From assembly GCF_000834055.1 (NCBI RefSeq), contig NZ_JXSQ01000010.1, positions 1-64,000 on the forward strand: DNA of 64,000 bases. The letters are read 5' to 3'. How positions within the stretch are numbered: position 1 is the first letter of the stretch; each line of letters opens with the position of its first letter. Under the pieces are notes generated by a model. It saw only the letters and a list, made by a program, of their open reading frames with translations, was not told the DNA's origin and ran no database searches. Positions 36,389 through 44,868 of this stretch are shown one piece after another. The position numbers and the translations under genes are program-made. The stretch comes from Leucobacter komagatae. GTDB taxonomy: Bacteria; Actinomycetota; Actinomycetes; Actinomycetales; Microbacteriaceae.

Positions 36389-37924
36389 ATGAAGTCACGC
36401 ACACTACTCCCGGGAGTCGCCCTGATCGGCGCGCTCACCCTCTCAGCATGCTCGACCGGTAGCGCGGTCGACCTCGACGGCGGCGACGGTGCGCAGTCGG
36501 GCGCCGTGCTCTCCGCAGCGATCGCCGGAGAGCCAGACCAGCTCGATCCCCACAAGACCACGGCGTACTTCTCGTTCGAGGTGCTCGAGAACGTCTTCGA
36601 CACGCTCGTGCAGCCAGACGAGAACCTCGAGATGCAACCGGCACTCGCCGAGAGCTGGGAGCTGAGCGACGACCAGCTCACCTGGACATTCACGCTGCGC
36701 GAGGGCGTCACGTTCCACGACGGCAGCCCGTTCACCTCAGCCGACGTCGCATACTCGCTCAACCGCATCATCGACGAGGAGCTCGCGAACGCGTGGCGAC
36801 TCAGCGCAATCACCGACATCTCCACGCCAGACGACACGACCGTTGTCATCACGGTTGGCCAGCCAAGCCCCAACCTGCTCTCGAACCTCGGCGGCTACAA
36901 GGGCATGGCCATCGTGGAGCGCGACAACGTGGAAAGCGGCGACATCACCACGAAGCCCGTTGGCACCGGCCCCTTCTCGCTCGCGAGCTACACGCAGGGC
37001 GACACCATCAAGCTCTCCGCAAACGCTGACTACTGGGACGGGGCGCCGAAGATCGGCGGCGTCACCTTCTCGTTCCTCTCCGAGGGCAACACCGCTGTTG
37101 CTGCGCTGAAGAGCGGGGAGATTCAGTGGACAGACTCGATCCCCACCCAGCAGCTCGCCCAGCTCCAGGACGACGCGTCCCTCGAGGTTGGCCTCGAGCC
37201 GAGCACCGACTACTGGTACCTCGCCCTGAACGAAAAGCGGAAGCCGTACGACGACAAGCGGGTTCGCCAGGCCATCGCCTACGCCATCGACCGCGACGCG
37301 ATCGCACAGGTGACGAGCTACGGCACCGCAGCGGTGAACCAGCTCGCGATCCCAACGGAAAGCGCCTGGTACACCGAGTTCGACGAGTACAGCACAGACA
37401 TCGCGCAGGCCAAGCAGCTGCTCGCTGACGCGGGAGTCGCTGACGGGTCGCTCACCCTCGACCTGCTCGCATCCTCCGACTACCCCGAGACCGTGACCGC
37501 CGCACAGGTAATCGCAGACAACCTCGCACCGCTCGGCATCAAGGTCTCGATCCGCCAGCCCGACTTCGCCACCTGGCTTGACGAGCAGAACAGCGGCAAC
37601 TTCGACATGCTCATGATGGCGTGGCTCGGCAACATCGATCCAGACGATTTCTACTACGCGCAGCACCACTCAAGCGGCGCGAGCAACGCACAGGGGTTCA
37701 GCAACGCCCGCGTCGACGAGCTCCTTGACGCAGGCCGCACCGAGACCGATACCGCAGCCCGCAAGGCACTCTACGATGAAGCCGCAACGCTCATCGCCGA
37801 GGAGGCGAGCTACATCTACCTGTACAACCCCTCGGTCATCCAGGCGTGGCAGCCAACCGTTGAGGGCTACGCCGCCCGCAGCGACCGTGCGGTGCGATTC
37901 AAGGATGTGAGCATCACCGAATGA
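36389..37924 (+). CDS. Peptide/nickel-type ABC transporter substrate-binding lipoprotein
   Basis: 511 residues, SBP family 5 (DppA/OppA). The lipobox is LTLSACST, Cys near residue 21. The family signature VTFHDGSPFTSADVAYSLNR and the C-terminal LLMMAWLGNIDPDDFYY are present. It should capture di- or oligopeptides outside the membrane. ATG 36389 is favoured by AGAGGA spacing; GTG 36383 is an alternative. Its stop overlaps the permease start (ATGA). Confidence 0.92.
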   Translation: MKSRTLLPGVALIGALTLSACSTGSAVDLDGGDGAQSGAVLSAAIAGEPDQLDPHKTTAYFSFEVLENVFDTLVQPDENLEMQPALAESWELSDDQLTWTFTLREGVTFHDGSPFTSADVAYSLNRIIDEELANAWRLSAITDISTPDDTTVVITVGQPSPNLLSNLGGYKGMAIVERDNVESGDITTKPVGTGPFSLASYTQGDTIKLSANADYWDGAPKIGGVTFSFLSEGNTAVAALKSGEIQWTDSIPTQQLAQLQDDASLEVGLEPSTDYWYLALNEKRKPYDDKRVRQAIAYAIDRDAIAQVTSYGTAAVNQLAIPTESAWYTEFDEYSTDIAQAKQLLADAGVADGSLTLDLLASSDYPETVTAAQVIADNLAPLGIKVSIRQPDFATWLDEQNSGNFDMLMMAWLGNIDPDDFYYAQHHSSGASNAQGFSNARVDELLDAGRTETDTAARKALYDEAATLIAEEASYIYLYNPSVIQAWQPTVEGYAARSDRAVRFKDVSITE

Positions 37925-38904
37925 CCACCACGCTCACCGCTAAGGTGACGGGCTCCCCGACACTGCGCTTCCTCGCGAAGCGCCTGCTGCACACCATCGT
38001 GGTGCTGCTCGGCGTGCTCGTGCTCGTCTTCACGCTTATCCACCTCGTGCCTGGCGACCCCGTACGGATCGCCCTCGGCACGCGATACACGCAAGAAGCG
38101 TACGATGCGCTCCGCACAGCCTCAGGGCTCGACCGACCGCTCGTTGAGCAGTTCTTCGGGTACGTCGGGCATGCGGTCACCGGCGACCTTGGCGTGAGCT
38201 TCAGGAACGGCCAGCCGGTCACCGAGATTCTGCTCGAACGGCTGCCTGCGACGCTCTCGCTCGCGGGTGTTGGGATGCTCATCGCGCTACTCATCTCCAT
38301 CCCTGCCGGCACGTTCTCAGCGCTGAAGGAGGGCACCGTCGGTGACGGTATCGTGCGCGTCTTCAGCCAGTTCGGCGTCTCGGTGCCCGACTTCTGGATG
38401 GGCATGCTCCTCATCACTCTGTTCTCGACGATCCTCGGCTGGCTTCCGCCTTCGGGGTACGTCGCGTTCGCTGACGACCCTGGCGAGTGGCTCCGACGGG
38501 TGTTCACCCCCGCGCTCACCGTCGGGCTCGTCGCCGGCTCCATCATGACCCGCTACGTTCGCGGCGCCGTGCTCGAGGTTGCAGAGGCCGCCTACGTGCG
38601 CACCGCACGCTCGAAGGGCCTGCGCCCAGCGGTCGTCACGGGCGTACACATCGCCCGCAACGCGTTCATCCCGATTCTCACGATCACGGGAATCCAGTTG
38701 GCCACGATGCTCGGCGGCGTACTCGTCGTCGAGGTCGTCTTCGCTTGGCCAGGACTCGGGCGCCTCGTCTACGACTCAGTCGCATCACGCGACTATCCGG
38801 TCGTGCAGGGCGCGGTGCTCCTCATCGCCATCGCGTTCCTCGTCGTCAATCTTGTTGTCGACGCACTCTACGCACTCATCGACCCGAGGATCCGACTGTC
38901 ATGA
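37921..38904 (+). CDS. Peptide ABC transporter permease (DppB type)
   Basis: 327 residues with six membrane helices. The first helix is LLHTIVVLLGVLVLVFTLIH; the N-terminal RFLAKRLL and the EAA loop (EAAYVRTARSKGLRPAVV) are typical of DppB/OppB. Overlaps the genes on both sides by 4 nt. Confidence 0.93.
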   Translation: MTTTLTAKVTGSPTLRFLAKRLLHTIVVLLGVLVLVFTLIHLVPGDPVRIALGTRYTQEAYDALRTASGLDRPLVEQFFGYVGHAVTGDLGVSFRNGQPVTEILLERLPATLSLAGVGMLIALLISIPAGTFSALKEGTVGDGIVRVFSQFGVSVPDFWMGMLLITLFSTILGWLPPSGYVAFADDPGEWLRRVFTPALTVGLVAGSIMTRYVRGAVLEVAEAAYVRTARSKGLRPAVVTGVHIARNAFIPILTITGIQLATMLGGVLVVEVVFAWPGLGRLVYDSVASRDYPVVQGAVLLIAIAFLVVNLVVDALYALIDPRIRLS

Positions 38905-39815
38905 CCGCACCGGACACCATCGCCATAGCGACCGCGCCCAAGGGCGCAGACGGTCGCCGCCCCTCCGCGCTGCGGCTCTTCCTCCGCAGCCCGGTGAGTC
39001 TCGTCGGCAGCATCGTGCTGCTGGTGATGATCGCCGCAGCGCTCATCGGCCCGGCTCTCGTCCCATACGGCGTCAACGAAACCGACATCGCAGGCGCCCT
39101 CCAGGGACCGAGCGCAGCGCACTGGTTCGGCACGGACGACCTCGGCCGAGACGTCTTCTCGCGCGTGGTGCTCGCCGCGCAGGTGTCACTGCGTGTCGCC
39201 GTCATCAGTGTCGCGATCGCACTGGTGGTCGGCGTCCTCCTCGGCATCGTCTCCGGCTACGCTGGCGGCTGGGCAGACGGGATCCTCATGCGGATCGTCG
39301 ACGTAATGTTCGCCTTCCCGATGCTCATTCTCGCGCTCGCGATTGTCGCAGTGCTCGGGCCGGGCGCGAACACGGCCACCATCGCCATCGGCGTCGTATA
39401 CGTGCCAATCTTCGCCAGGGTCGCACGCGCGAGCACCCTGAGCGTGCGCACCGAGCCCTTCGTCCGCGCATCGCAGACCATGGGCACGGGCACTGGCCGG
39501 ATCCTGGTGAAGCACATTCTCCCGAACATTTCCGGCCCAATCATCGTGCAGACTTCCCTGTCGCTCGCGTTTGCCATCCTCTCGGAGGCGGCGCTGTCGT
39601 TCCTTGGGCTTGGCGTGCAACCGCCCCAGCCTTCATGGGGGCGCATGCTGTTCGAGGCGCAGTCGTTCCTCGGGACCGCATGGTGGCTCGCAGTGTTCCC
39701 CGGCCTTGCCATCTTCCTCACCGTGCTCTCATGCAACCTCGTCGGTGACGGCCTCCGCGACGTCCTCGACCCGAAGCAGCGCAGCGTTATCGAATCAAGG
39801 AGTGCTCGCCGATGA
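38901..39815 (+). CDS. Peptide ABC transporter permease (DppC type)
   Basis: 304 residues. The start ATG 38901 overlaps the DppB stop. An N-terminal OppC-type helix (SLVGSIVLLVMIAAALIGPA) precedes the extracellular GTDDLGRDVFSR block and further helices. The EAA loop FVRASQTMGTGTGRILVKHI contacts the ATPase. Coupled by 4-nt overlaps on both sides. Confidence 0.93.
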   Translation: MTAPDTIAIATAPKGADGRRPSALRLFLRSPVSLVGSIVLLVMIAAALIGPALVPYGVNETDIAGALQGPSAAHWFGTDDLGRDVFSRVVLAAQVSLRVAVISVAIALVVGVLLGIVSGYAGGWADGILMRIVDVMFAFPMLILALAIVAVLGPGANTATIAIGVVYVPIFARVARASTLSVRTEPFVRASQTMGTGTGRILVKHILPNISGPIIVQTSLSLAFAILSEAALSFLGLGVQPPQPSWGRMLFEAQSFLGTAWWLAVFPGLAIFLTVLSCNLVGDGLRDVLDPKQRSVIESRSARR

Positions 39816-41428
39816 GGCAGACTGACACCCCCATCCTGTCCGTGCAGGACCTGCGCGTGCGTATCGGCGCAGCCGACCTCGTGCACGGCGTCTCCTTCGA
39901 CGTCCACGACGGCGAGACCGTAGGTATCGTTGGCGAATCCGGCTCAGGTAAGTCACTGAGCGTGCTCAGTGCGACGCGGCTCCTCGACCTGCCGCATCAG
40001 CAGGTAACTGGCCGGTCGCTGCTCAGGGGAAAGGACCTGGTTACCGCGTCGAAGGCCGAGCTGCGGCGCGTACACGGGCCCGAGATCGGGTTTGTGTTCC
40101 AAGACCCGAGCACCTCGCTCAACCCGCTCCTCACCCTCGAGCGGCAGCTCACCGAGGGGCCGGAAGCGCACCTCAGACTCAGTCACCGTGCTGCTCGCAG
40201 CCGGGCGATCGGGCTGCTCGAAGCCGTCGGGCTCCCCGACCCCGAGCAGCGACTCCAGTCGTACCCGCACCAGCTATCGGGCGGCCAACGACAGCGGGTC
40301 ATGATCGCGATTGCGCTCGCATGCGACCCGTCGCTCCTCATCGCGGACGAGCCGACGACCGCGCTGGACGTCACCACGCAGGCGCAGATCCTCGAACTCG
40401 TTCGCGAGATGCAACGCGAGCGCGGCATGGCGGTCGTGTGGATTAGCCACGACCTCGGCGTCATCGGCCAGGTCGCCAACGAGGTCACAGTGCTCTACCG
40501 CGGGGAAGCCGTTGAGCAGCGACCCATCCTCGAGCTGTTCGACCGGCCGGAGCACGAGTACACGCGGCGGCTGCTGTCGAGCCGGCCGTCGCTGTCGAGC
40601 GAAGGCCCGAAGCCTGCCCCGCCGAGCGCACAGCCCATTCTTGAGGTCGCAGACCTCAACGTGCGGTTCCCCGTGAAGTCGAAAACAGGAACCACGTGGG
40701 TGCACGCGGTCCGCGACGTGAGCTTCACCGTCGCGCGCGGCACGACGCTCGGGCTCGTCGGCGAGTCGGGTTCAGGCAAATCGACGATCGCGGGCGCACT
40801 CACCGGCCAGGTCGTGCCAGAGAGCGGCTCGGTCACACTCGACGGCGGTGACGTACTCGCGTCACGCGGCGCGGCGCAACGCAGCATGCGGCGGCGCATG
40901 TCGATGGTGTTCCAGGATCCCTTCTCCGCGTTGAACCCGCGGATGACGGTTGCCGAGTCGATCGCGGAGCCGCTGATCGTGCACCGGCTCAGGGACGGCG
41001 CGCAGGCGCGAACGGATCGCGTGAACGAGCTACTCGACCAGGTGCAGCTCCCCCGCACCTTTGCGGCGCGCTACCCACACGAGATGTCGGGCGGGCAGCG
41101 GCAGCGGGTGTGCATCGCACGCGCGCTCGCCTGCGAGCCGGAGCTGCTGATCCTCGACGAATCGACCGCGTCGCTCGACGTGTCCATCCAGGCCGAAGTG
41201 ATGGCGCTACTCAAGCAGCTGCAGCTCGAGCTCGGCCTCGCCTACCTGTTCATCGCACACGACCTTGCCGTCGTGCACGAGATGAGTCACGAGGTCATGG
41301 TGATGCGCCGCGGTGAGATCGTCGAGGCTGGGCCGAGCGGCGACCTCTACGCGAACCCGAAACACGAGTACACACAGTCGCTCCTCGCCGCGATTCCCCC
41401 GAGCCGCCCCGTCGCGGCAACGCGCTGA
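39812..41428 (+). CDS. Peptide ABC transporter, fused double ATPase (DppD-DppF)
   Basis: 538 residues carrying two full nucleotide-binding domains in one chain. Walker A GESGSGKS occurs in both halves; signatures are LSGGQRQR and MSGGQRQR; Walker [13 protein letters not shown] and [12 protein letters not shown]. The join is near residue 265-285. Such fusion is common in actinobacteria. It completes a full transporter with the two permeases and the binding protein. Confidence 0.94.
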   Translation: MRQTDTPILSVQDLRVRIGAADLVHGVSFDVHDGETVGIVGESGSGKSLSVLSATRLLDLPHQQVTGRSLLRGKDLVTASKAELRRVHGPEIGFVFQDPSTSLNPLLTLERQLTEGPEAHLRLSHRAARSRAIGLLEAVGLPDPEQRLQSYPHQLSGGQRQRVMIAIALACDPSLLIADEPTTALDVTTQAQILELVREMQRERGMAVVWISHDLGVIGQVANEVTVLYRGEAVEQRPILELFDRPEHEYTRRLLSSRPSLSSEGPKPAPPSAQPILEVADLNVRFPVKSKTGTTWVHAVRDVSFTVARGTTLGLVGESGSGKSTIAGALTGQVVPESGSVTLDGGDVLASRGAAQRSMRRRMSMVFQDPFSALNPRMTVAESIAEPLIVHRLRDGAQARTDRVNELLDQVQLPRTFAARYPHEMSGGQRQRVCIARALACEPELLILDESTASLDVSIQAEVMALLKQLQLELGLAYLFIAHDLAVVHEMSHEVMVMRRGEIVEAGPSGDLYANPKHEYTQSLLAAIPPSRPVAATR

Positions 41429-41455
41429 CGTTTCAACGCGCGCGAGCCGTGCAGC

Positions 41456-41492
41456 GCGCGGGCGATGAGCCTCCCTGGCCCATCGCCCGCGC
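41456..41492 (+). terminator. Terminator between the ABC operon and pip
   Basis: A 12-bp stem (gcgcgggcgatg / catcgcccgcgc) with a 13-nt loop, 28 nt after the ATPase stop. Confidence 0.7.
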
Positions 41493-41497
41493 ACTGC

Positions 41498-41559
41498 GCG
41501 CTTGGCGCTGAGGACTGAGCGCTTGGCGCTGAGAGCTACTGCGCTACTGCGCTACTGCG
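41498..41559. repeat. Short tandem and direct repeats at the pip 3' end
   Basis: gcgcttggcgctgag is present at 41498-41512 and 41519-41533 (21-nt period). ctactgcg is repeated three times in tandem at 41536-41543, 41544-41551 and 41552-41559. The last copy contains the pip stop codon. Confidence 0.9.
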
Positions 41560-42520
41560 CGAACCGGTCCGTCGCGCGCACGAGCGCGTCGACGATGCCG
41601 GGCTCGCTGGACGCGTGGCCCGCGTCGCCGATCATCTCGAGCGCGGCCTCGGGCCAGGCGCGGTGCAGATCCCACGCGGTGCGCGCCGGGGTACAGACGT
41701 CGTAGCGGCCCTGCACGATCACCCCTGGAGTGTCCGCGAGCTTGCCTGCGTCGGCGATGAGCTGCCCGTCCTCGAACCAGCCGCCGTGCGAGAAGAAGTG
41801 GTTCTCGATGCGGGCGAACGCGACGGCAGCCGCTGCGTCGGCGCGCGCCGCTGCGATCGCCGCTTGGTTCGGGTGGAGTCGCACCGTCGAGTTCTCCCAC
41901 ACGGTCCAGGCGATGCCCGCCGGCACGTGCACGTCGGGGTCAGGGTCGCTGAGCCTGTCGTTGTAGGCCGCGACGAGATCTCCCCGTTCTGCCTCAGGAA
42001 TCACCGCGAGGTATTCCTCCCACGCGTCGGGGAAGATGTGCGAGGCGCCGTCCTGATAGAACCAGTCAATCTCGCTCTTGCGCAGGGTGAAGATCCCGCG
42101 CAGCACGAGCTCGGTGACTCGCTGCGTATGCGTCTGCGCATACGCGAGTGCGAGCGTCGAGCCCCACGATCCGCCGAACACCAGCCAGCGTTCGATGCCT
42201 AGGTGTTCGCGCAGTCGTTCGATGTCGGCGACGAGGTGCCACGTGGTGTTGGTCGACAGGTCGGCGTCCGGGTCGCTCGCGTGCGGCGTCGAGCGCCCGC
42301 AGCCGCGCTGCTCGAAGAGCACGATCCGGTACTGCGCTGGGTCGAAGTAGCGTCGGTAGTCGTCCGCGAGGCCGCCTCCGGGGCCGCCGTGCAGGAAGAC
42401 GGCGGGCTTCCCGTCTGGGTTCCCGCACACCTCCCAGTAGATCTCGTGGCCATCACCCACGGCGAGCATGCCGCGGTCGTAAGGTTCGATCGGCGGGTAC
42501 AGGGTGCGCAGTTCGGTCAT
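41552..42520 (-). CDS. pip: Proline iminopeptidase
   Basis: 322-residue alpha/beta-hydrolase of family S33 that removes N-terminal proline from peptides. The N-terminal YDRGMLAVGDGHEIYWEVCG, the oxyanion block FLHGGPGGG, the nucleophile GGSWGSTLALAYAQ, the acid in VQGRYDVCTPA and the base in GDAGHASSEP are all present. Cytosolic. The ATG lies 6 nt after TATGCT. It converges with the peptide transporter operon and would process imported peptides. Confidence 0.95.
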   Translation of the reverse strand: MTELRTLYPPIEPYDRGMLAVGDGHEIYWEVCGNPDGKPAVFLHGGPGGGLADDYRRYFDPAQYRIVLFEQRGCGRSTPHASDPDADLSTNTTWHLVADIERLREHLGIERWLVFGGSWGSTLALAYAQTHTQRVTELVLRGIFTLRKSEIDWFYQDGASHIFPDAWEEYLAVIPEAERGDLVAAYNDRLSDPDPDVHVPAGIAWTVWENSTVRLHPNQAAIAAARADAAAAVAFARIENHFFSHGGWFEDGQLIADAGKLADTPGVIVQGRYDVCTPARTAWDLHRAWPEAALEMIGDAGHASSEPGIVDALVRATDRFAQ

Positions 42521-42526
42521 GATTCC

Positions 42527-42532
42527 AGCATA
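42527..42532 (-). promoter_or_regulatory. -10 hexamer of pip, leaderless
   Basis: TATGCT on the minus strand, then 6 nt (ggaatc), then the pip ATG. Confidence 0.55.
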
Positions 42533-42660
42533 TGAGGCGCTGCCGCGACAGCGGTCACCGGACCTTCCGAAGCTTGAAGTAGGTATCTCAAAGGTAACGA
42601 ACGGGCTGAGCGTCGGAAAAACCTAGATATCTGCTGTGTCGCTGTGTATCGTGTTCGACA

Positions 42661-42785
42661 AGTCCGCATTGGACTAGCCGTGTGGGGGACGCCGGCAAGG
42701 GTGGCTTTCCTCCTGGTGACTCCCCGTACGCCTCCGAGCATCATTTGCCGGGTCTGAGACAGCGCTGCCTCTGGACAATTGAGGA
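42661..42785 (+). ncRNA. Structured 5' leader of cstA (candidate regulatory RNA)
   Basis: In the 321-bp gap before cstA three successive stems can be drawn: agtcc/ggact (42661-42675, 5-nt loop); a longer one pairing ggggg with tcccc and cgccgg with ctggtg (42684-42725, small internal loop); and cctc/gagg around 42767-42785. The first part of the gap (42533-42660) holds nothing I recognise. No known riboswitch class matches. AAAGGA lies 11 nt before the cstA ATG. Whether the leader is a regulator or only a long untranslated region is open. Confidence 0.4.
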
Positions 42786-42841
42786 GAGCGTTCTGCTTGT
42801 TCCTACCTCTGTGATGTTCGTGCAGAAAGGAACACTCTCTC

Positions 42842-44569
42842 ATGAGTCCAGTAGTGCTGATGCTCATCGGCCTCGTCATATTCGCCCTCGGGTTTTTCGT
42901 CTATTCGAAATACCTCGCGAAACGCGTCTACAAACTCGACGAAAACTTCCAGACCCCCGCCCACGAACTCAACGATGGCGTTGACTACGTGCCGACGAAC
43001 AAATTCATCCTGTGGGGGCACCACTTCACCTCCGTCGCTGGCGCGGCTCCCATCGTGGGCCCGGCAATCGCCGTCATCTGGGGATGGCTCCCCGCCCTGC
43101 TCTGGGTGACGCTCGGAACCGTCTTCTTCGCCGGCATGCACGACATGGGCGCACTCTGGGCGTCGGTACGCAACAAGGGCCGCTCCATCGGCGCGCTCTC
43201 CGGACGCTACATCGGCAAGCGCGGCGCGAATCTCTTCCTCGTCGTGATCTTCTTGCTCCTCCTCATGGTCATCGCTGCCTTCGCAGTCGTCATCAAGAAC
43301 CTGCTCATCGGCACCCCATCAGCCGTGATCCCGACGTGGGGAGCGATCATCGTCGCGCTGCTCGTCGGTGTGGCCGTGTACCGCATGAAATGGCCGCTCG
43401 TGCCGATCACCATCGTCGGCGTTGTAACCCTCTACGGACTCATCATCCTCGGCGACATGTTCCCCGTCGTGCTCCCCGAGCAAACCCTCGGCATGAGCCC
43501 GGGCACCTTCTGGATCGTCGCCCTGTTCGTGTATGGGGCGATCGCCTCCCTTCTGCCAGTGTGGGTGCTGCTGCAGCCACGCGACTACATCAACGGCGTG
43601 CAGCTGTTCGTTGGCCTCATCCTGCTGTACGGCGCCGTCCTGGTCGGCGCGATCTTCTCCGACGTCAAGCACAACGTCGTCGCCCCGATGATCAACGACG
43701 CCGTGCCAGCCGGGACACCGTCCCTCGTGCCGCTGCTGTTCGTCACGATTGCGTGCGGTGCCATCTCGGGATTCCACGGCATGGTCTCCTCCGGTACCAG
43801 CTCGAAGCAGCTCGACAAGGAGACCGACGCCCGCTTCGTCGGCTACTTTGGGGCCGTCGGTGAGGGCCTCCTCTCGCTCGGAACCATCCTCGCCGTCGTA
43901 GCAGGCTTCCGCACCGTCGCGGAGTGGGAGAACGTCTACTCCGAGTTCGGTGCTGGCGGCGTGCAGGCATTCGTCGACGGCGGCGGAATGCTCATGCAAG
44001 ACGGGATCGGGCTGCCAGCGTCGCTCTCTGCCACCGTGCTCGCCACCATGGCGGTGCTCTTCGCGGCAACAACCATGGACACAGGCATGCGCCTCCTCAG
44101 GTTCGTCGTGCAGGAGATCGGTGAGGCCGCGAAGATCAAGATCGGGAAGGTGCCGGCAACGCTGGTCGTCGTCATCGTCGGTCTCGGCCTCACCTTCTCG
44201 CAGGGCCTCGACGGCTCGGGCGGCCTGCGAATCTGGCCGCTGTTTGGCACGACGAACCAGCTCATGGCTGCGCTCACCCTGTCGATCCTCGCGGTCATGC
44301 TCATCCGCAAGCGCTCCTCGCCGTGGCCGGCGCTGATCCCGCTCGTGTTCGTGTTCGTGATGTCGTTCTGGGCGGCAATCGAGCAGCTCTCGACCTTCGC
44401 GGACCCCAACAACCCGGACTGGCTGCTGTTCGCAATCGACCTCGTCATCATCGTCGTGAGCATCTGGGTGATCATCGAGGCCGTTCTCGCCATGCGCAGG
44501 GCTGCGCTCGAGCCCCCGGAGCCTGTCGACGCTGACGCGAGTCTCACCGCGGTGAGGGAGACGGTCTGA
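42842..44569 (+). CDS. cstA: Carbon starvation protein CstA-family transporter
   Basis: 575 residues, shorter than E. coli CstA, with about 15 hydrophobic helices. The start MSPVVLMLIGLVIFALGFFV and the conserved HHFTSVAGAAPIVGPAIAV and GAISGFHGMVSSGTSSKQL blocks are diagnostic. CstA proteins take up peptides or pyruvate under carbon limitation. The stop lies within CTGA that also begins the next, coupled gene. Confidence 0.92.
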   Translation: MSPVVLMLIGLVIFALGFFVYSKYLAKRVYKLDENFQTPAHELNDGVDYVPTNKFILWGHHFTSVAGAAPIVGPAIAVIWGWLPALLWVTLGTVFFAGMHDMGALWASVRNKGRSIGALSGRYIGKRGANLFLVVIFLLLLMVIAAFAVVIKNLLIGTPSAVIPTWGAIIVALLVGVAVYRMKWPLVPITIVGVVTLYGLIILGDMFPVVLPEQTLGMSPGTFWIVALFVYGAIASLLPVWVLLQPRDYINGVQLFVGLILLYGAVLVGAIFSDVKHNVVAPMINDAVPAGTPSLVPLLFVTIACGAISGFHGMVSSGTSSKQLDKETDARFVGYFGAVGEGLLSLGTILAVVAGFRTVAEWENVYSEFGAGGVQAFVDGGGMLMQDGIGLPASLSATVLATMAVLFAATTMDTGMRLLRFVVQEIGEAAKIKIGKVPATLVVVIVGLGLTFSQGLDGSGGLRIWPLFGTTNQLMAALTLSILAVMLIRKRSSPWPALIPLVFVFVMSFWAAIEQLSTFADPNNPDWLLFAIDLVIIVVSIWVIIEAVLAMRRAALEPPEPVDADASLTAVRETV

Positions 44570-44868
44570 CCGCGCAGACAGTCGGCGCGCGCCAGCGCCT
44601 AGCGGCAACTCTCGCTCGGCGCTGGCGCGCATTCCGTGACGGACTCACCGAGTTCTACCACGCCCCGTACCGGCAGACGCTGGCCCGCGAACAACGCACC
44701 GAGGACGACTTTTTCACGCTCGTCGTGCTCGGCGAGGCACTCGGCGTGCCAGACCCCGCCGCCTATTACACGATGGAGCTCATGCCATACCTCTACGAAG
44801 ATTTCCATGCGTGGCACCGCCGCATGGGGATGCCACGGTCGCCGCTGGAAAACGTCTCATGCTGCTAG
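44566..44868 (+). CDS. Small Cys-Cys-terminated protein between cstA and ArsA-like ATPase
   Basis: 100 residues ending ENVSCC-stop. I place the start at CTG 44566, which overlaps the cstA stop (CTGA) and follows GAGGGAG at 5 nt. No ATG, GTG or TTG lies in this frame between the upstream stop (44533) and the conserved body. The body (RWRAFRDGLTEFYHAPYRQT, YYTMELMPYLYEDFHAWH) is soluble and helical. The terminal Cys pair resembles YbdD/CstA-associated proteins and a family I recall as 'cory-CC-star'; that name should be checked. The 3' end overlaps the ATPase gene by 10 nt. Probably a partner of CstA or the ATPase. Confidence 0.78.
   Translation: MTAQTVGARQRLAATLARRWRAFRDGLTEFYHAPYRQTLAREQRTEDDFFTLVVLGEALGVPDPAAYYTMELMPYLYEDFHAWHRRMGMPRSPLENVSCC

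Noticed and set aside
44857-44868. Selenoprotein reading at the end of the Cys-Cys gene
   Set aside because: CstA-associated selenoproteins exist, but here the codons are TGC TGC TAG; there is no in-frame TGA.
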